64,000 nt of DNA from Gammaproteobacteria bacterium. Its GTDB lineage: Bacteria; Pseudomonadota; Gammaproteobacteria; UBA11654. The DNA lies in the NCBI GenBank assembly GCA_018672815.1, contig JABHDX010000118.1, forward strand, positions 7,050-71,049, read 5' to 3'. The notes below the pieces were generated by a model. It saw only the letters and a list, made by a program, of their open reading frames with translations. It was not told where the DNA came from and did no database searches. The position numbers and the translations under genes were made by a program. Position 1 is the stretch's first letter. Each line of letters starts with the position of its first letter. Shown one piece after another: positions 1-8,332 of this stretch.

Positions 1-731
1 TCAGCATTAAATGCTGTGGCATATATATTTGCTGATGTAGCATCTCCCGACCCTCTAATTTTTTGAGAATCTCTATAGGCATTGGCAAGGATAACAGTTC
101 TTTCTCTTGCTGCTTCGGCTCTAATAATTGTTGCAGACTCTGATCCTTCAGCTCTTAGTTCTGATGCAACCCGTGCTCTCTCTTGTCTCATTCTATTGTA
201 GACAGATTCACTTACCTCACCAGAAAGTTCAATTTTCTTAACTCGAACATCTATTAGTTCAATTCCTAGATTTTTTGCATTCATGGTAGCTGCTTTTAAC
301 ATTCCAGCCATTACCTCTCTTCTCTCTTTGGAAACCACTTCTATGACTGTTCTTTTAGCAAATTCAGAACGGATACCATCTTTGACAGTTTCTAATAATC
401 TTTGAGCAGCAATAAGTTCATCACCGCCTGTTGATCTATAATATTCTTGTGTATCAGCAATTTTCCATTTGATGAAAAAATCAACATAGAGATTTTTCTT
501 TTCTTGAGTAAGGAATAATTCTTGTGGATTATTAATCGTTAATAACTGCTTACTATATTTTTGAACATTATTAACAAAAGGAACTTTAAAATGAATACCA
601 GGCTCATAATCAGACTTAATGACTTCACCGAATCTGAACTTCAAAGCATGTTCTCTTTCATCTACTATAAATATTGAATTTGAAATTACTATAAATGTAA
701 TAACCAATATAAAGGTTAGAATATTTTTCAT
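1..731 (-). CDS. hflC: HflC, SPFH-domain protease modulator (partial)
   Basis: The gene starts at 731 and runs off the left edge, so about 243 codons are visible and the C-terminus is missing. It opens with a hydrophobic anchor (residues 4-23) followed by VDEREHALKFRFGE, the typical start of the HflC SPFH/band-7 domain, and continues into the alanine/glutamate-rich helical part (EAARERTVILANAY). HflC pairs with HflK in the inner membrane, facing the periplasm, and the complex encloses and modulates the FtsH protease (family knowledge). Its ATG overlaps the hflK stop by one base (TAATG), so translation is coupled. The start and family are clear. Confidence 0.95.
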   Translation of the reverse strand, partial: MKNILTFILVITFIVISNSIFIVDEREHALKFRFGEVIKSDYEPGIHFKVPFVNNVQKYSKQLLTINNPQELFLTQEKKNLYVDFFIKWKIADTQEYYRSTGGDELIAAQRLLETVKDGIRSEFAKRTVIEVVSKERREVMAGMLKAATMNAKNLGIELIDVRVKKIELSGEVSESVYNRMRQERARVASELRAEGSESATIIRAEAARERTVILANAYRDSQKIRGSGDATSANIYATAFNA

Positions 732-1846
732 TATCTTACCCTCCTCATTCTGGAATCTTGATTTTGATTCATCTGTTGTCTATTCTCAATTGCTTGGCCT
801 TTATTGATAGTAATCTCTGATCGATCTTGCTTTGGATTATTTTGAATTAACTTATCAATTGGGAGATATAGTAAGCTTCCATTACCTTCTGAGCCCATAA
901 GTACCTTATTGGAATTAAGATAAACATCTTCCATTGCCTCAATGTAAAGTCTTTCACGAGTTACTTCAGGAGCTCTTTGGTATTCAACTAGCAATTTAGT
1001 AAACCTGTCTGCTTCACCTTCAGAATCAGCTATTACTTTTTCTTTATACGCTTCAGCTTCTTGTATCATTTTTGCAGCTTCACCTCTAGCTTTTGGTACA
1101 ATATCATTAGCATAAGCTTCTGCTTCAAAAGATAAACGTTCCTTATCTTCTCTTGCTTTAATAGCGTCTTGAACTGCGTCTTCAACTTGGAGCGGAAAAT
1201 TTGCATCCTGCAGATTAACTTTGGTTACACTGATACCAGTACCATACTCATCAAGTGTCTGCTGAATAAGTTCTTGAGTTCTTAATGCGATTTCTGTTCT
1301 TCCTTCTGTCAAAACAAAATCAAGTTTACTTTTTCCAGCCACTTCTCGAATTGCGCTTTCACTTACTTCGCTTAGAGTTGCTTCTGCATCTCTGACATTA
1401 AATAAATAATCAACCGGGTTACTTTTTCTATATTGGACTACTAAATCCACAACTATAATATTCTCATCTGAAGTCAACATGGTGGTTTGCTGTTTAAATC
1501 TATTAACAACATTTACATTTACTACTTCAACTGATTCAAATGGCCATGGAGCTCTCCAACTCAAACCAGGCATTGTTGTTTCACTGTATTCGCCAAACCT
1601 TAATACAACACCACGTTCAGAGTCATCAATTTGGTAAAGACCCGATAACATCCAAATAAAGAATCCCATAACGATAAGCAGATACATAGGTGGCCCTTTA
1701 GGCTTTTTGGAACTACCGCCAGGTTTTCCACCAAATAATTTATTAAATCTTTTCTGCCACTCTGCAACAATTTGGTCCAAATCTGGTGGTTGGCCATTAT
1801 TTGCATCCCATGGAGACTTGCCATTTCCTTGATCATTAAATGCCAT
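731..1846 (-). CDS. hflK: HflK, SPFH-domain protease modulator
   Basis: This 371-residue protein has the usual HflK plan: a glycine/proline-rich cytoplasmic tail (1-53), one membrane segment (about 54-72, MYLLIVMGFFIWMLSGLY), then an SPFH domain beginning SERGVVLRFGEY and a long helical region rich in Ala and Glu. It forms hetero-oligomers with HflC around FtsH. It sits directly between hflX and hflC in a minus-strand operon; the hflX stop lies two bases before its start region. Length is close to the family norm. The C-terminal tail is Gln/Asn-rich (NRQQMNQNQDSRM), ordinary for the family. Confidence 0.96.
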   Translation of the reverse strand: MAFNDQGNGKSPWDANNGQPPDLDQIVAEWQKRFNKLFGGKPGGSSKKPKGPPMYLLIVMGFFIWMLSGLYQIDDSERGVVLRFGEYSETTMPGLSWRAPWPFESVEVVNVNVVNRFKQQTTMLTSDENIIVVDLVVQYRKSNPVDYLFNVRDAEATLSEVSESAIREVAGKSKLDFVLTEGRTEIALRTQELIQQTLDEYGTGISVTKVNLQDANFPLQVEDAVQDAIKAREDKERLSFEAEAYANDIVPKARGEAAKMIQEAEAYKEKVIADSEGEADRFTKLLVEYQRAPEVTRERLYIEAMEDVYLNSNKVLMGSEGNGSLLYLPIDKLIQNNPKQDRSEITINKGQAIENRQQMNQNQDSRMRRVR

Positions 1847-1848
1847 AA

Positions 1849-3159
1849 TTATTTCTTCACTCCTACATTTTTATCTAATTTTTGTTTTAACATCTGTAGT
1901 TTACTCTCAACTACATGAATGTTTATATGTTTTTTCAATTTCTTTAAGTTTTTTATATCTATCTCGATAACGAGCTCTAGTAAATTATCATCTATAATGG
2001 TTTCTTGAACAACACTCGACTTAGAATATATTAAAGCTCGATCTTTTGATTGATCGATATTAATTCGAATTAACGCAGTAATTGGTTCTGGTTTAATTTT
2101 TTTAGATATTGCATCTAATAAATTCTTAATACCTAAACCGTCTTTAGCTGAGATTTGTATATTGTCGGTATCATTGATCAGATCTATTTTCTTTGTTATA
2201 AGATCAACCTTATTATAAACATTTATTACAGGTATTTTATTTGCTCCTATTGTCTCTAGGACTTCATCTACAGACCTTTTATTTTGATGCATAAATTTAT
2301 CACTTACATCGAGTACATGAATCAATACATCTGCATTGGATACTTCTTCTAGAGTTGATAAAAATGCTTCTATTAATTCGCTAGGCAGTTCTTTAATAAA
2401 ACCAACTGTGTCACTTAGGATTGCTTTTCTATTTTTTGGTAAACCTATAGATTTAAATACAGGATCAAGTGTTGCAAAAAGCTTATCTTCAGCTAAAGCA
2501 TTAGCTCCACATAATGAGTTAAAAAGTGTTGTTTTTCCAGCATTGGTATAACCTACTAAAGCAACATTCTTCATGACTTTATTTCTAGATTTGCGAGTCG
2601 TCTTTCTTTGTACCCTTATCTTTTTAAGTTTTGATTTAATGGATTTAATACGATGTTGAATTAGTCTTCGATCAGTTTCAAGTTGTGTTTCTCCTGGTCC
2701 TCTAAGGCCAATTCCACCTTTTTGTCTTTCCAGATGAGTCCACCCTCGTATTAATCGCGTAGATAGATGGGTGAGTTGTGCTAATTCTACTTGAAGTTTA
2801 CCAGTATTAGTTCTCGCTCTTTGAGCAAATATATCAAGAATCAACCTAGTTCTATCTATAACTCTAACTTTGAAGAATTGTTCTAAATTGCGTTCTTGTG
2901 ATGCAGACAAGCTATAATTAAAGACAATTAAATCCGAACAGTTAAGATCGATTTCATCCCTAATCTCTTTCATTTTACCTTTTCCTATAAGGCTGCTTCT
3001 AAAAAACTTTCTCGCATCAATATAGGTTATACCCCTTACTGCTGCTCCTGTTGATAAAGTTAATGAAATAAATTCTTCATTATCATACTCGATAGATCCT
3101 TTTGTAGATTTGATAATGACAAGATGTGCATTGACAGATTTTTTTTGGAATTCAATCAT
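1849..3159 (-). CDS. hflX: HflX, ribosome-associated GTPase
   Basis: The protein has an N-terminal nucleotide-binding-like HflX domain, the family signature GGIGLRGPGETQLE (about 148-161), and a GTPase domain with P-loop GYTNAGKTT (203-211), switch DTVGF (250-254) and NKVD near 316. HflX splits stalled or heat-damaged 70S ribosomes (family knowledge). At 436 residues it is full length. Its start overlaps the miaA stop by four bases, so no gene lies between miaA and hflX; in many gammaproteobacteria hfq sits there. It is part of the nnr-to-hflC operon. Confidence 0.97.
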   Translation of the reverse strand: MIEFQKKSVNAHLVIIKSTKGSIEYDNEEFISLTLSTGAAVRGITYIDARKFFRSSLIGKGKMKEIRDEIDLNCSDLIVFNYSLSASQERNLEQFFKVRVIDRTRLILDIFAQRARTNTGKLQVELAQLTHLSTRLIRGWTHLERQKGGIGLRGPGETQLETDRRLIQHRIKSIKSKLKKIRVQRKTTRKSRNKVMKNVALVGYTNAGKTTLFNSLCGANALAEDKLFATLDPVFKSIGLPKNRKAILSDTVGFIKELPSELIEAFLSTLEEVSNADVLIHVLDVSDKFMHQNKRSVDEVLETIGANKIPVINVYNKVDLITKKIDLINDTDNIQISAKDGLGIKNLLDAISKKIKPEPITALIRINIDQSKDRALIYSKSSVVQETIIDDNLLELVIEIDIKNLKKLKKHINIHVVESKLQMLKQKLDKNVGVKK

Positions 3160-4094
3160 GATTGTTTATCATTTATGAATGAGTCTAATGCTAGTTTAGC
3201 CTTATCAATTATATTGTCATTATAAATATCAAATTCAATGTCAGATGACTCAGACCTGAGCCATGTAAGTTGCCTTTTTGCCAATCGTCTTGTAGATGTT
3301 TTTGCGTTATCTTTAGCCTCCACTAAACTACATTTAGTTTCAAGATATTCACATATTTGTTTGTAGCCTACACTTTTCATGGAATTGGTTTTTGAATCTA
3401 ATTTATCTGAATCGAGAAGTGCTTTCACTTCATCAATTAAACCTTCATCAATCATAGACTCTAAACGATTATCTATTGTTGAATGTAATTTACTTCTAAT
3501 TGATGGAACGAGTGAAACACTAAAATAGTCATAATTAAGTTTTTTAGGTTTTTCTTTATGCAGTTGACTAAGCGGAATTCCTGTTATTTGATAAACCTCC
3601 AATGCTCTTTCAATTCTTTGTTTATCTGTTGGCTTAATCTTATTTGCTGAGATTGGATCAAGATCAAATAGTTTTTTATGCATATATGACCAGCCTTTGG
3701 TTTTTGCTAGTAATTCAATCTGATTTCTTACTAACGCATCTGATTTTGGTAAATTACTCAAGCCTTGTTGTATTGCTCTAAAATACATCATTGTCCCCCC
3801 AACCAAAAGTGGGACTTTTCCCCTATTCAATACTAATTGAATGGCTTTACTAACGTCTTGATAAAACTTTCCGACAGAATAATTTTCATAAGGATCGGAA
3901 ATATTTACTAAATGATGTGGATATTTCTTCAATATTTGTTCTGAAGGTTTAGCTGTCCCAATATTAAGACCTCTATATACCATAACTGAGTCAACACTAA
4001 TAATTTCCAATGGTAAATGATCCAGAAGAGAAATTGCTAAATCAGTTTTTCCTGAAGCTGTAGGTCCTTTTATAAGAATAATTTTTTCAGACAT
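3156..4094 (-). CDS. miaA: tRNA dimethylallyltransferase MiaA
   Basis: MiaA transfers a dimethylallyl group to A37 of tRNAs that read codons starting with U. The 312-residue product shows the P-loop GPTASGKTDLA near the N-terminus, the DSVMVYRGLNIGTAKPS motif containing the catalytic Asp (about residue 35), LVGGTMMYFRA, and the tRNA-binding KQRIERALEVYQITG helix. The C-terminal RRLAKRQLTWLRS motif is also present. Length is normal. It overlaps hflX by four bases and follows the LLM gene by 15 bases. Confidence 0.97.
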   Translation of the reverse strand: MSEKIILIKGPTASGKTDLAISLLDHLPLEIISVDSVMVYRGLNIGTAKPSEQILKKYPHHLVNISDPYENYSVGKFYQDVSKAIQLVLNRGKVPLLVGGTMMYFRAIQQGLSNLPKSDALVRNQIELLAKTKGWSYMHKKLFDLDPISANKIKPTDKQRIERALEVYQITGIPLSQLHKEKPKKLNYDYFSVSLVPSIRSKLHSTIDNRLESMIDEGLIDEVKALLDSDKLDSKTNSMKSVGYKQICEYLETKCSLVEAKDNAKTSTRRLAKRQLTWLRSESSDIEFDIYNDNIIDKAKLALDSFINDKQS

Positions 4095-4109
4095 TTATAA
4101 AATTCTAAA

Positions 4110-5135
4110 TTAATTTCTAAAAGCAGGAATTACTCTTTCACCAATTATTTTTAGAGCTTCCATCGGATTATCATGCAATCTGATTGATAATTGTGTCTGG
4201 CCTGCTTTTTCAAATAATCTAAATCTTTCAATTTCTCGATCTATATCTTCTATGCCCCCAGTTGAAGTAAATGATTCACATAATTTATTACAAAGTTCTA
4301 CAGGTACTCCTTTAATATCGCCTGTACGATCAAAATAAGCATCAACAAAAGCTTCATAATTATTAACTATCAGGTCACATTCGTCAGGATTGCAATAAAT
4401 ACTAAGAAGTTCTTTATCAAGTTTTCTAGCTCTCCAAGCCAATTCTCTCCTAGACTCACGATAAGCTTCTTCTCTATTACTTTTGATATGCCAAGCCCAA
4501 AAACTATTGATGTGTATCTTTTGATCTGGATTCATTCTTTTGGAAATTCCAATATTAATATTTTCTAAAGCAGAATCAATTATTTCTGGTGGTGTACAAC
4601 CAATATAAACACCATCTGCTACTCGGCCTTCCATTCTCATCATCATATGTTTATATGCTGTTCCATATATCACTGGCTTTTTAGCTTTTGACCATGAAAA
4701 GTCACAAGGGACATTGACTTGAAAAATTTCACCATCATAAATTTCATTCATATTATTGTCTCTAGCTGTAGTCAAGATCTCAATTGATTCTCTAATAGCT
4801 AAGACTATTTTCTTGGGTGTAGATAGTCCCATAACTGTAATATTGCCTTCGCCAGCTCCTACAGCAACTTGTGCTCTACCTTTACTTAGCTCGTTTAATG
4901 TTAATAAAGCATTAGCAATCTTTAATGGATGCATCTCAAAAGGACTAACAGCGAGAGGTCCTAATTGTATCTTCTTTGTTGTTTGAGCAAGAGGAACTAA
5001 GCTTAGAAAAGGATCCCAGTGTGCAAAATAGTTAGACGTCCATATCCCATGCACACCATATTTTTCAGCTTCTATTCCTATTTCTTTTATTTTATCTGGA
5101 TGTAAGTCGGGCTCAAGTATGATATCAATATCCAT
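4110..5135 (-). CDS. LLM-class flavin-dependent oxidoreductase
   Basis: This 341-residue protein reads as a luciferase-like monooxygenase/F420-dependent reductase fold: an N-terminal barrel strand (DIDIILEPDL), IWTSNYFAHWDPFLSLVPLAQTT, IQLGPLAVSPFEMHP and GRAQVAVGAGEG, all at the spacing seen in that superfamily. The cofactor (FMN or F420) and substrate cannot be told from sequence. It is embedded in a cell-wall/tRNA-modification operon, 9 bases after the amidase stop and 15 before miaA, exactly where mutL lies in many gammaproteobacteria. Base composition does not look different from its neighbours. No function should be inferred from the position alone. Confidence 0.85.
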   Translation of the reverse strand: MDIDIILEPDLHPDKIKEIGIEAEKYGVHGIWTSNYFAHWDPFLSLVPLAQTTKKIQLGPLAVSPFEMHPLKIANALLTLNELSKGRAQVAVGAGEGNITVMGLSTPKKIVLAIRESIEILTTARDNNMNEIYDGEIFQVNVPCDFSWSKAKKPVIYGTAYKHMMMRMEGRVADGVYIGCTPPEIIDSALENINIGISKRMNPDQKIHINSFWAWHIKSNREEAYRESRRELAWRARKLDKELLSIYCNPDECDLIVNNYEAFVDAYFDRTGDIKGVPVELCNKLCESFTSTGGIEDIDREIERFRLFEKAGQTQLSIRLHDNPMEALKIIGERVIPAFRN

Positions 5136-5144
5136 AAGTTATCC

Positions 5145-6308
5145 TTATTTCAGAATTTCTTTTTTAACATTCGCATTATACAATTTAATTCCACGCAATA
5201 TTCCACTAGCAATCTTTTTTTGGTTGATAGGGTTAATTAAGAATTTTTCATCGCTTGGATTTGAAAGGTAACTTGTTTCAATAAGAACAGATGCTATTTC
5301 AGTAGACTTTAAGACAGCAAATTGTGCTTCAATAGGTGTTTTTTTTCTCATTCTTACATCTTTTTTCATTTCAGTTATTATAGCTTCTGCAATTATTTTA
5401 CTTTGATCAGTAGCTTGAACTTGGCTCTCATTGACTTTATAGGCCACTCTCTTAGATACGCCACTCTTTAAAGCAATATTCTTCTTTGTTTTAGGTTGAT
5501 ACATTATTTTATAATTATCTCCCTTAGCAATTTTCTTTGAGTCTGATAAGGCATAAAGAGTAGCTCCTCTTACCTTTGAATCTTTAAAAGAATCAGCATG
5601 AATAGAAATTAAAAGATCAGCTTTTGAGTTTTTTGCTCTGGTTATTCTTTCATTTAGAGACTGAATCTGAGTGCAGTTCTTTTTTTTCCCAGGGCAAGGA
5701 TAGCTATCATCATCTCGGATTAAAATAGCTCTCATACTTTTTTCATTGTCAATTAATGATTTTAGTCTTTTTGCAATTTTTAAAACTAAATCTTTTTCTT
5801 TAACTTTCTTACCCCTTGCTCCTTCATCCTTTCCACCATGACCTGGATCAATAGCTATAATCATTTTTTTCTTATTTAAAGCAGCACTTACTAGTTTTCT
5901 GCTACCCTGAAATGCTTTCTTTAAATCTATAACAATTCTAAAATTACTATTTGATCTTGAAGGAATACTAGATGTTTTATAAAAAACAATCTCTTCAGTC
6001 TCAATAACGACTCTAAGTTTTGCAATAGTATTATTTGCAATCCTTACTTTACTAATTAAGCCATTATTACCTAATGTTGATTTCAATTTATTACTTTTGG
6101 CAGATCGATAAAGATCGACTACAACCCTATTGGGTCTGTTTAAGGTAAAAACTTTATATTTTGTTGTTTCAGATAGATCTAAAACCAATCTTGTTTCTAG
6201 ATTATCTTTACTAATTCTTATATTTTTTAAAACTGATTTAGCAAATACTTCCGTATTTATGAAAATTAGAAAAAAGACTAATGATATTATTTTTATTACT
6301 TTACTAAT
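5145..6308 (-). CDS. N-acetylmuramoyl-L-alanine amidase (AmiB/AmiC type), probable AUU start
   Basis: The product is an exported zinc amidase that cleaves septal peptidoglycan. It has an N-terminal AMIN domain (TRLVLDLSE and VVVDLYRSA) and a C-terminal Amidase_3 domain with IAIDPGHGGKDEGA, ISIHADSF and the catalytic Glu in VLIETSYLSN. The first ATG/GTG/TTG-type codon in frame is TTG at 6188, which would cut the AMIN domain and remove the signal peptide. The open frame upstream encodes SKVIKIISLVFFLIFINTEVFA, a good signal peptide, preceded by ATT at 6306-6308, with AAGGA six bases before it. I therefore place the start at 6308 (387 residues). No LysM domain is visible. It lies 28 bases after tsaE. 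Confidence 0.85.
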   Translation of the reverse strand: MSKVIKIISLVFFLIFINTEVFAKSVLKNIRISKDNLETRLVLDLSETTKYKVFTLNRPNRVVVDLYRSAKSNKLKSTLGNNGLISKVRIANNTIAKLRVVIETEEIVFYKTSSIPSRSNSNFRIVIDLKKAFQGSRKLVSAALNKKKMIIAIDPGHGGKDEGARGKKVKEKDLVLKIAKRLKSLIDNEKSMRAILIRDDDSYPCPGKKKNCTQIQSLNERITRAKNSKADLLISIHADSFKDSKVRGATLYALSDSKKIAKGDNYKIMYQPKTKKNIALKSGVSKRVAYKVNESQVQATDQSKIIAEAIITEMKKDVRMRKKTPIEAQFAVLKSTEIASVLIETSYLSNPSDEKFLINPINQKKIASGILRGIKLYNANVKKEILK

Positions 6309-6314
6309 AAAGCT

Positions 6315-6319
6315 TCCTT
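6315..6319 (-). promoter_or_regulatory. Shine-Dalgarno site of the amidase, positions an ATT start
   Basis: On the minus strand AAGGA lies exactly six bases before ATT (6306-6308) and in phase with the signal peptide of the amidase. No ATG, GTG, TTG or CTG occurs between the end of tsaE and the AMIN domain in this frame. The site is what decides the start. Confidence 0.7.
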
Positions 6320-6336
6320 GATTACATATTAAAGAT

Positions 6337-6807
6337 CTACTTTATCCAAGAATCTTTAAATTTGCTTACTTTTTTACTCAACTTTTCAATATCAATTAAT
6401 CTTTCATTCATCACTTCATTGAAAGATATATTGACAATTAGGTCAGCTGATAAAATATAATCGCCTCCATTTTCTGGCCATTCAATAAGAAATAAATAAG
6501 GTTTATCCAAAATTGGCTTTTCATGAAGTTCCAACTCAAGTATTTGATTCAGTGTATCAATTCGATAAAGATCAACATGAAAAATAATAAATTCATTTGT
6601 TTCTATTGTCTCAATTAAATTATAAGTAGGACTATTTACCAATCCTTTAAAATTCATACCTTTTAAAAAGCCCTTTGAGAAAGTTGTTTTACCTGCACCG
6701 AGATTTCCTTGCAAATAGATCACTAAAGATTCAGTTGTTGAATGTAGAATATTCTGAGCAAAAACCTTACCTAGCTCTATCATCTCTTTTTCATTTCTTA
6801 CTTTCAT
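6337..6807 (-). CDS. tsaE: TsaE, ATPase of the tRNA t6A synthesis complex
   Basis: TsaE binds TsaB-TsaD and supplies ATP turnover for threonylcarbamoyl-adenosine formation on tRNA. The 156-residue protein carries the P-loop GNLGAGKTTFSKGFL (about 34-48), SPTYNLIE and HVDLYRI, and the LIEWPENG motif, all standard for the family. Length is normal. It overlaps nnr by four bases and is followed by the amidase, the usual gammaproteobacterial order. Confidence 0.96.
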   Translation of the reverse strand: MKVRNEKEMIELGKVFAQNILHSTTESLVIYLQGNLGAGKTTFSKGFLKGMNFKGLVNSPTYNLIETIETNEFIIFHVDLYRIDTLNQILELELHEKPILDKPYLFLIEWPENGGDYILSADLIVNISFNEVMNERLIDIEKLSKKVSKFKDSWIK

Positions 6808-8291
6808 GGGTTTAACAATGGTCTCAACTCATTAAGTAAATCTGTAGCAATAAGACCTCTTTGACCATTTAATACTGCCTGATCTCCTGCCTTTGCATGA
6901 ATAAATGCTGATAGTGCAGCTATTTGACAATAATCATGTCTTAAAAACTGAGCCAGTAATCCTGCTGTTAAGCCAGTCAATAGATCGCCCATACCTGCTG
7001 ATGCCATTCCTGGATTACCTGCATTAATCATATAGGGCACTCTTTGAGAGTTGCCCACTAAAGTATTATTGCCTTTTAGAATCACTGTTGCTTGATATTG
7101 ATTGATGATCTCTTCTAAACTTGATAATCGGTCATGTTGTATTTGTGAAGTTAATTTTGAAATCAATTTAGCAGCTTCACCTGGATGTGGAGTAAGAATC
7201 CAATTATCTCTTTTTATAGGTTTTAGAGAAAGTATATTTAATGCATCTGCATCTAGAATTAATGGTGTTTTTGAAATTAATGTTTCTTCATATATCTTAT
7301 GAGCCCATTCATCTAACCCAAGTCCAGGACCTATAGCAATTACATCAACATTGTTTATTAATTCTTTAACATTATTGAGACTATCATCCACAGCATGGCA
7401 CATTATTTCTGGTCTTAATCTAGTAATAACATTGACATTTTCTGGTCTTGTTATAACACTCACTAGACCGGCACCTGATCTTAGAGCACCTTCTGCTGCA
7501 ATCTTTGCAGCTCCAGCCATACCCTTATTCCCTCCAATGATTAAAACATGGCCATAATCTCCCTTATGAGAAGTATTTTTTCTTTTAGGAAGCATTTTAG
7601 CTCTCAATTCATCACTGAATATCTCAACAGAGGGTTTTGATAATTTGTAGAGATTTTCATTGATTAAAAGGTCACTAAAAAATATTCTTCCACAGGAGTC
7701 AGGTCCAGACCCTAAAAATAAACCAATTTTTTTACCTACAAAAGTCACTGTAATTTCTGCTTTTATAGCAAGATCTTTTTCCTGTCCTGTATTAGCACAA
7801 AGACCTGAAGGAATATCTAGAGCAATTACTGGTTTTACGTTGTCATTAATTGCCGAGATACATTCTAAATATTTGCCTTCAATAGGTTTATTAAGACCGA
7901 TACCAAATAGTGCATCAACGATAATATCAGCATCAAAATTACAATTCTTAGTCCAAGGTGTTATCTCAGCATTCAATGATTTAAGATCAAGGTAAGCTGA
8001 AAGTGCATCGCCTTTTAAATTTTCAGGTGACGATAAATAAACAACACTTGCATGAAGTCCTTTTCTTATTATTTGACTGGCTAGAAGATAACCATCACCA
8101 GCATTATTGCCTAAGCCACAAAAAATAAGAAATGATTTAGCGCTAGGATATTCTTTGTGAGTTATATCAAAAGAGAACTCTGCAGCTCTTTTCATTAATA
8201 AGAAACCACTTATATCTTCTTCAGTCATTGCTAATCTATCTATAGTCGAAACCTCATTAGATTTAAAAATAAATTTTTCAGAAATACTCAT
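6804..8291 (-). CDS. nnr: Bifunctional NAD(P)HX epimerase/dehydratase
   Basis: This enzyme repairs hydrated NAD(P)H. The N-terminal half (about 1-220) is the YjeF epimerase domain with CGLGNNAGDGYLLA and ALDIPSGLCANTG; the C-terminal half is the ADP-dependent (S)-NAD(P)HX dehydratase with GDYGHVLIIGGNKG, AIGPGLGLDEW, ILTPHPGEAA and NPGMASAGMGDLLTGL. I prefer the ATG at 8291; a GTG two codons upstream (8297) is the alternative. It is the first gene of the minus-strand operon and is divergent from queG, 41 bases away. Confidence 0.95.
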   Translation of the reverse strand: MSISEKFIFKSNEVSTIDRLAMTEEDISGFLLMKRAAEFSFDITHKEYPSAKSFLIFCGLGNNAGDGYLLASQIIRKGLHASVVYLSSPENLKGDALSAYLDLKSLNAEITPWTKNCNFDADIIVDALFGIGLNKPIEGKYLECISAINDNVKPVIALDIPSGLCANTGQEKDLAIKAEITVTFVGKKIGLFLGSGPDSCGRIFFSDLLINENLYKLSKPSVEIFSDELRAKMLPKRKNTSHKGDYGHVLIIGGNKGMAGAAKIAAEGALRSGAGLVSVITRPENVNVITRLRPEIMCHAVDDSLNNVKELINNVDVIAIGPGLGLDEWAHKIYEETLISKTPLILDADALNILSLKPIKRDNWILTPHPGEAAKLISKLTSQIQHDRLSSLEEIINQYQATVILKGNNTLVGNSQRVPYMINAGNPGMASAGMGDLLTGLTAGLLAQFLRHDYCQIAALSAFIHAKAGDQAVLNGQRGLIATDLLNELRPLLNP

Positions 8292-8332
8292 AATCACTAT
8301 TATACTGTTGTTATTAAAACTCTACTGACAAA

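Noticed and set aside
6186..6188. TTG as the start of the amidase
   Set aside because: It would cut the AMIN domain after its first conserved residues and remove the signal peptide of an exported enzyme.
7351..7995. Plus-strand frames within nnr (68 and 111 codons)
   Set aside because: Antisense to conserved Nnr domains and without ribosome-binding sites or family resemblance.
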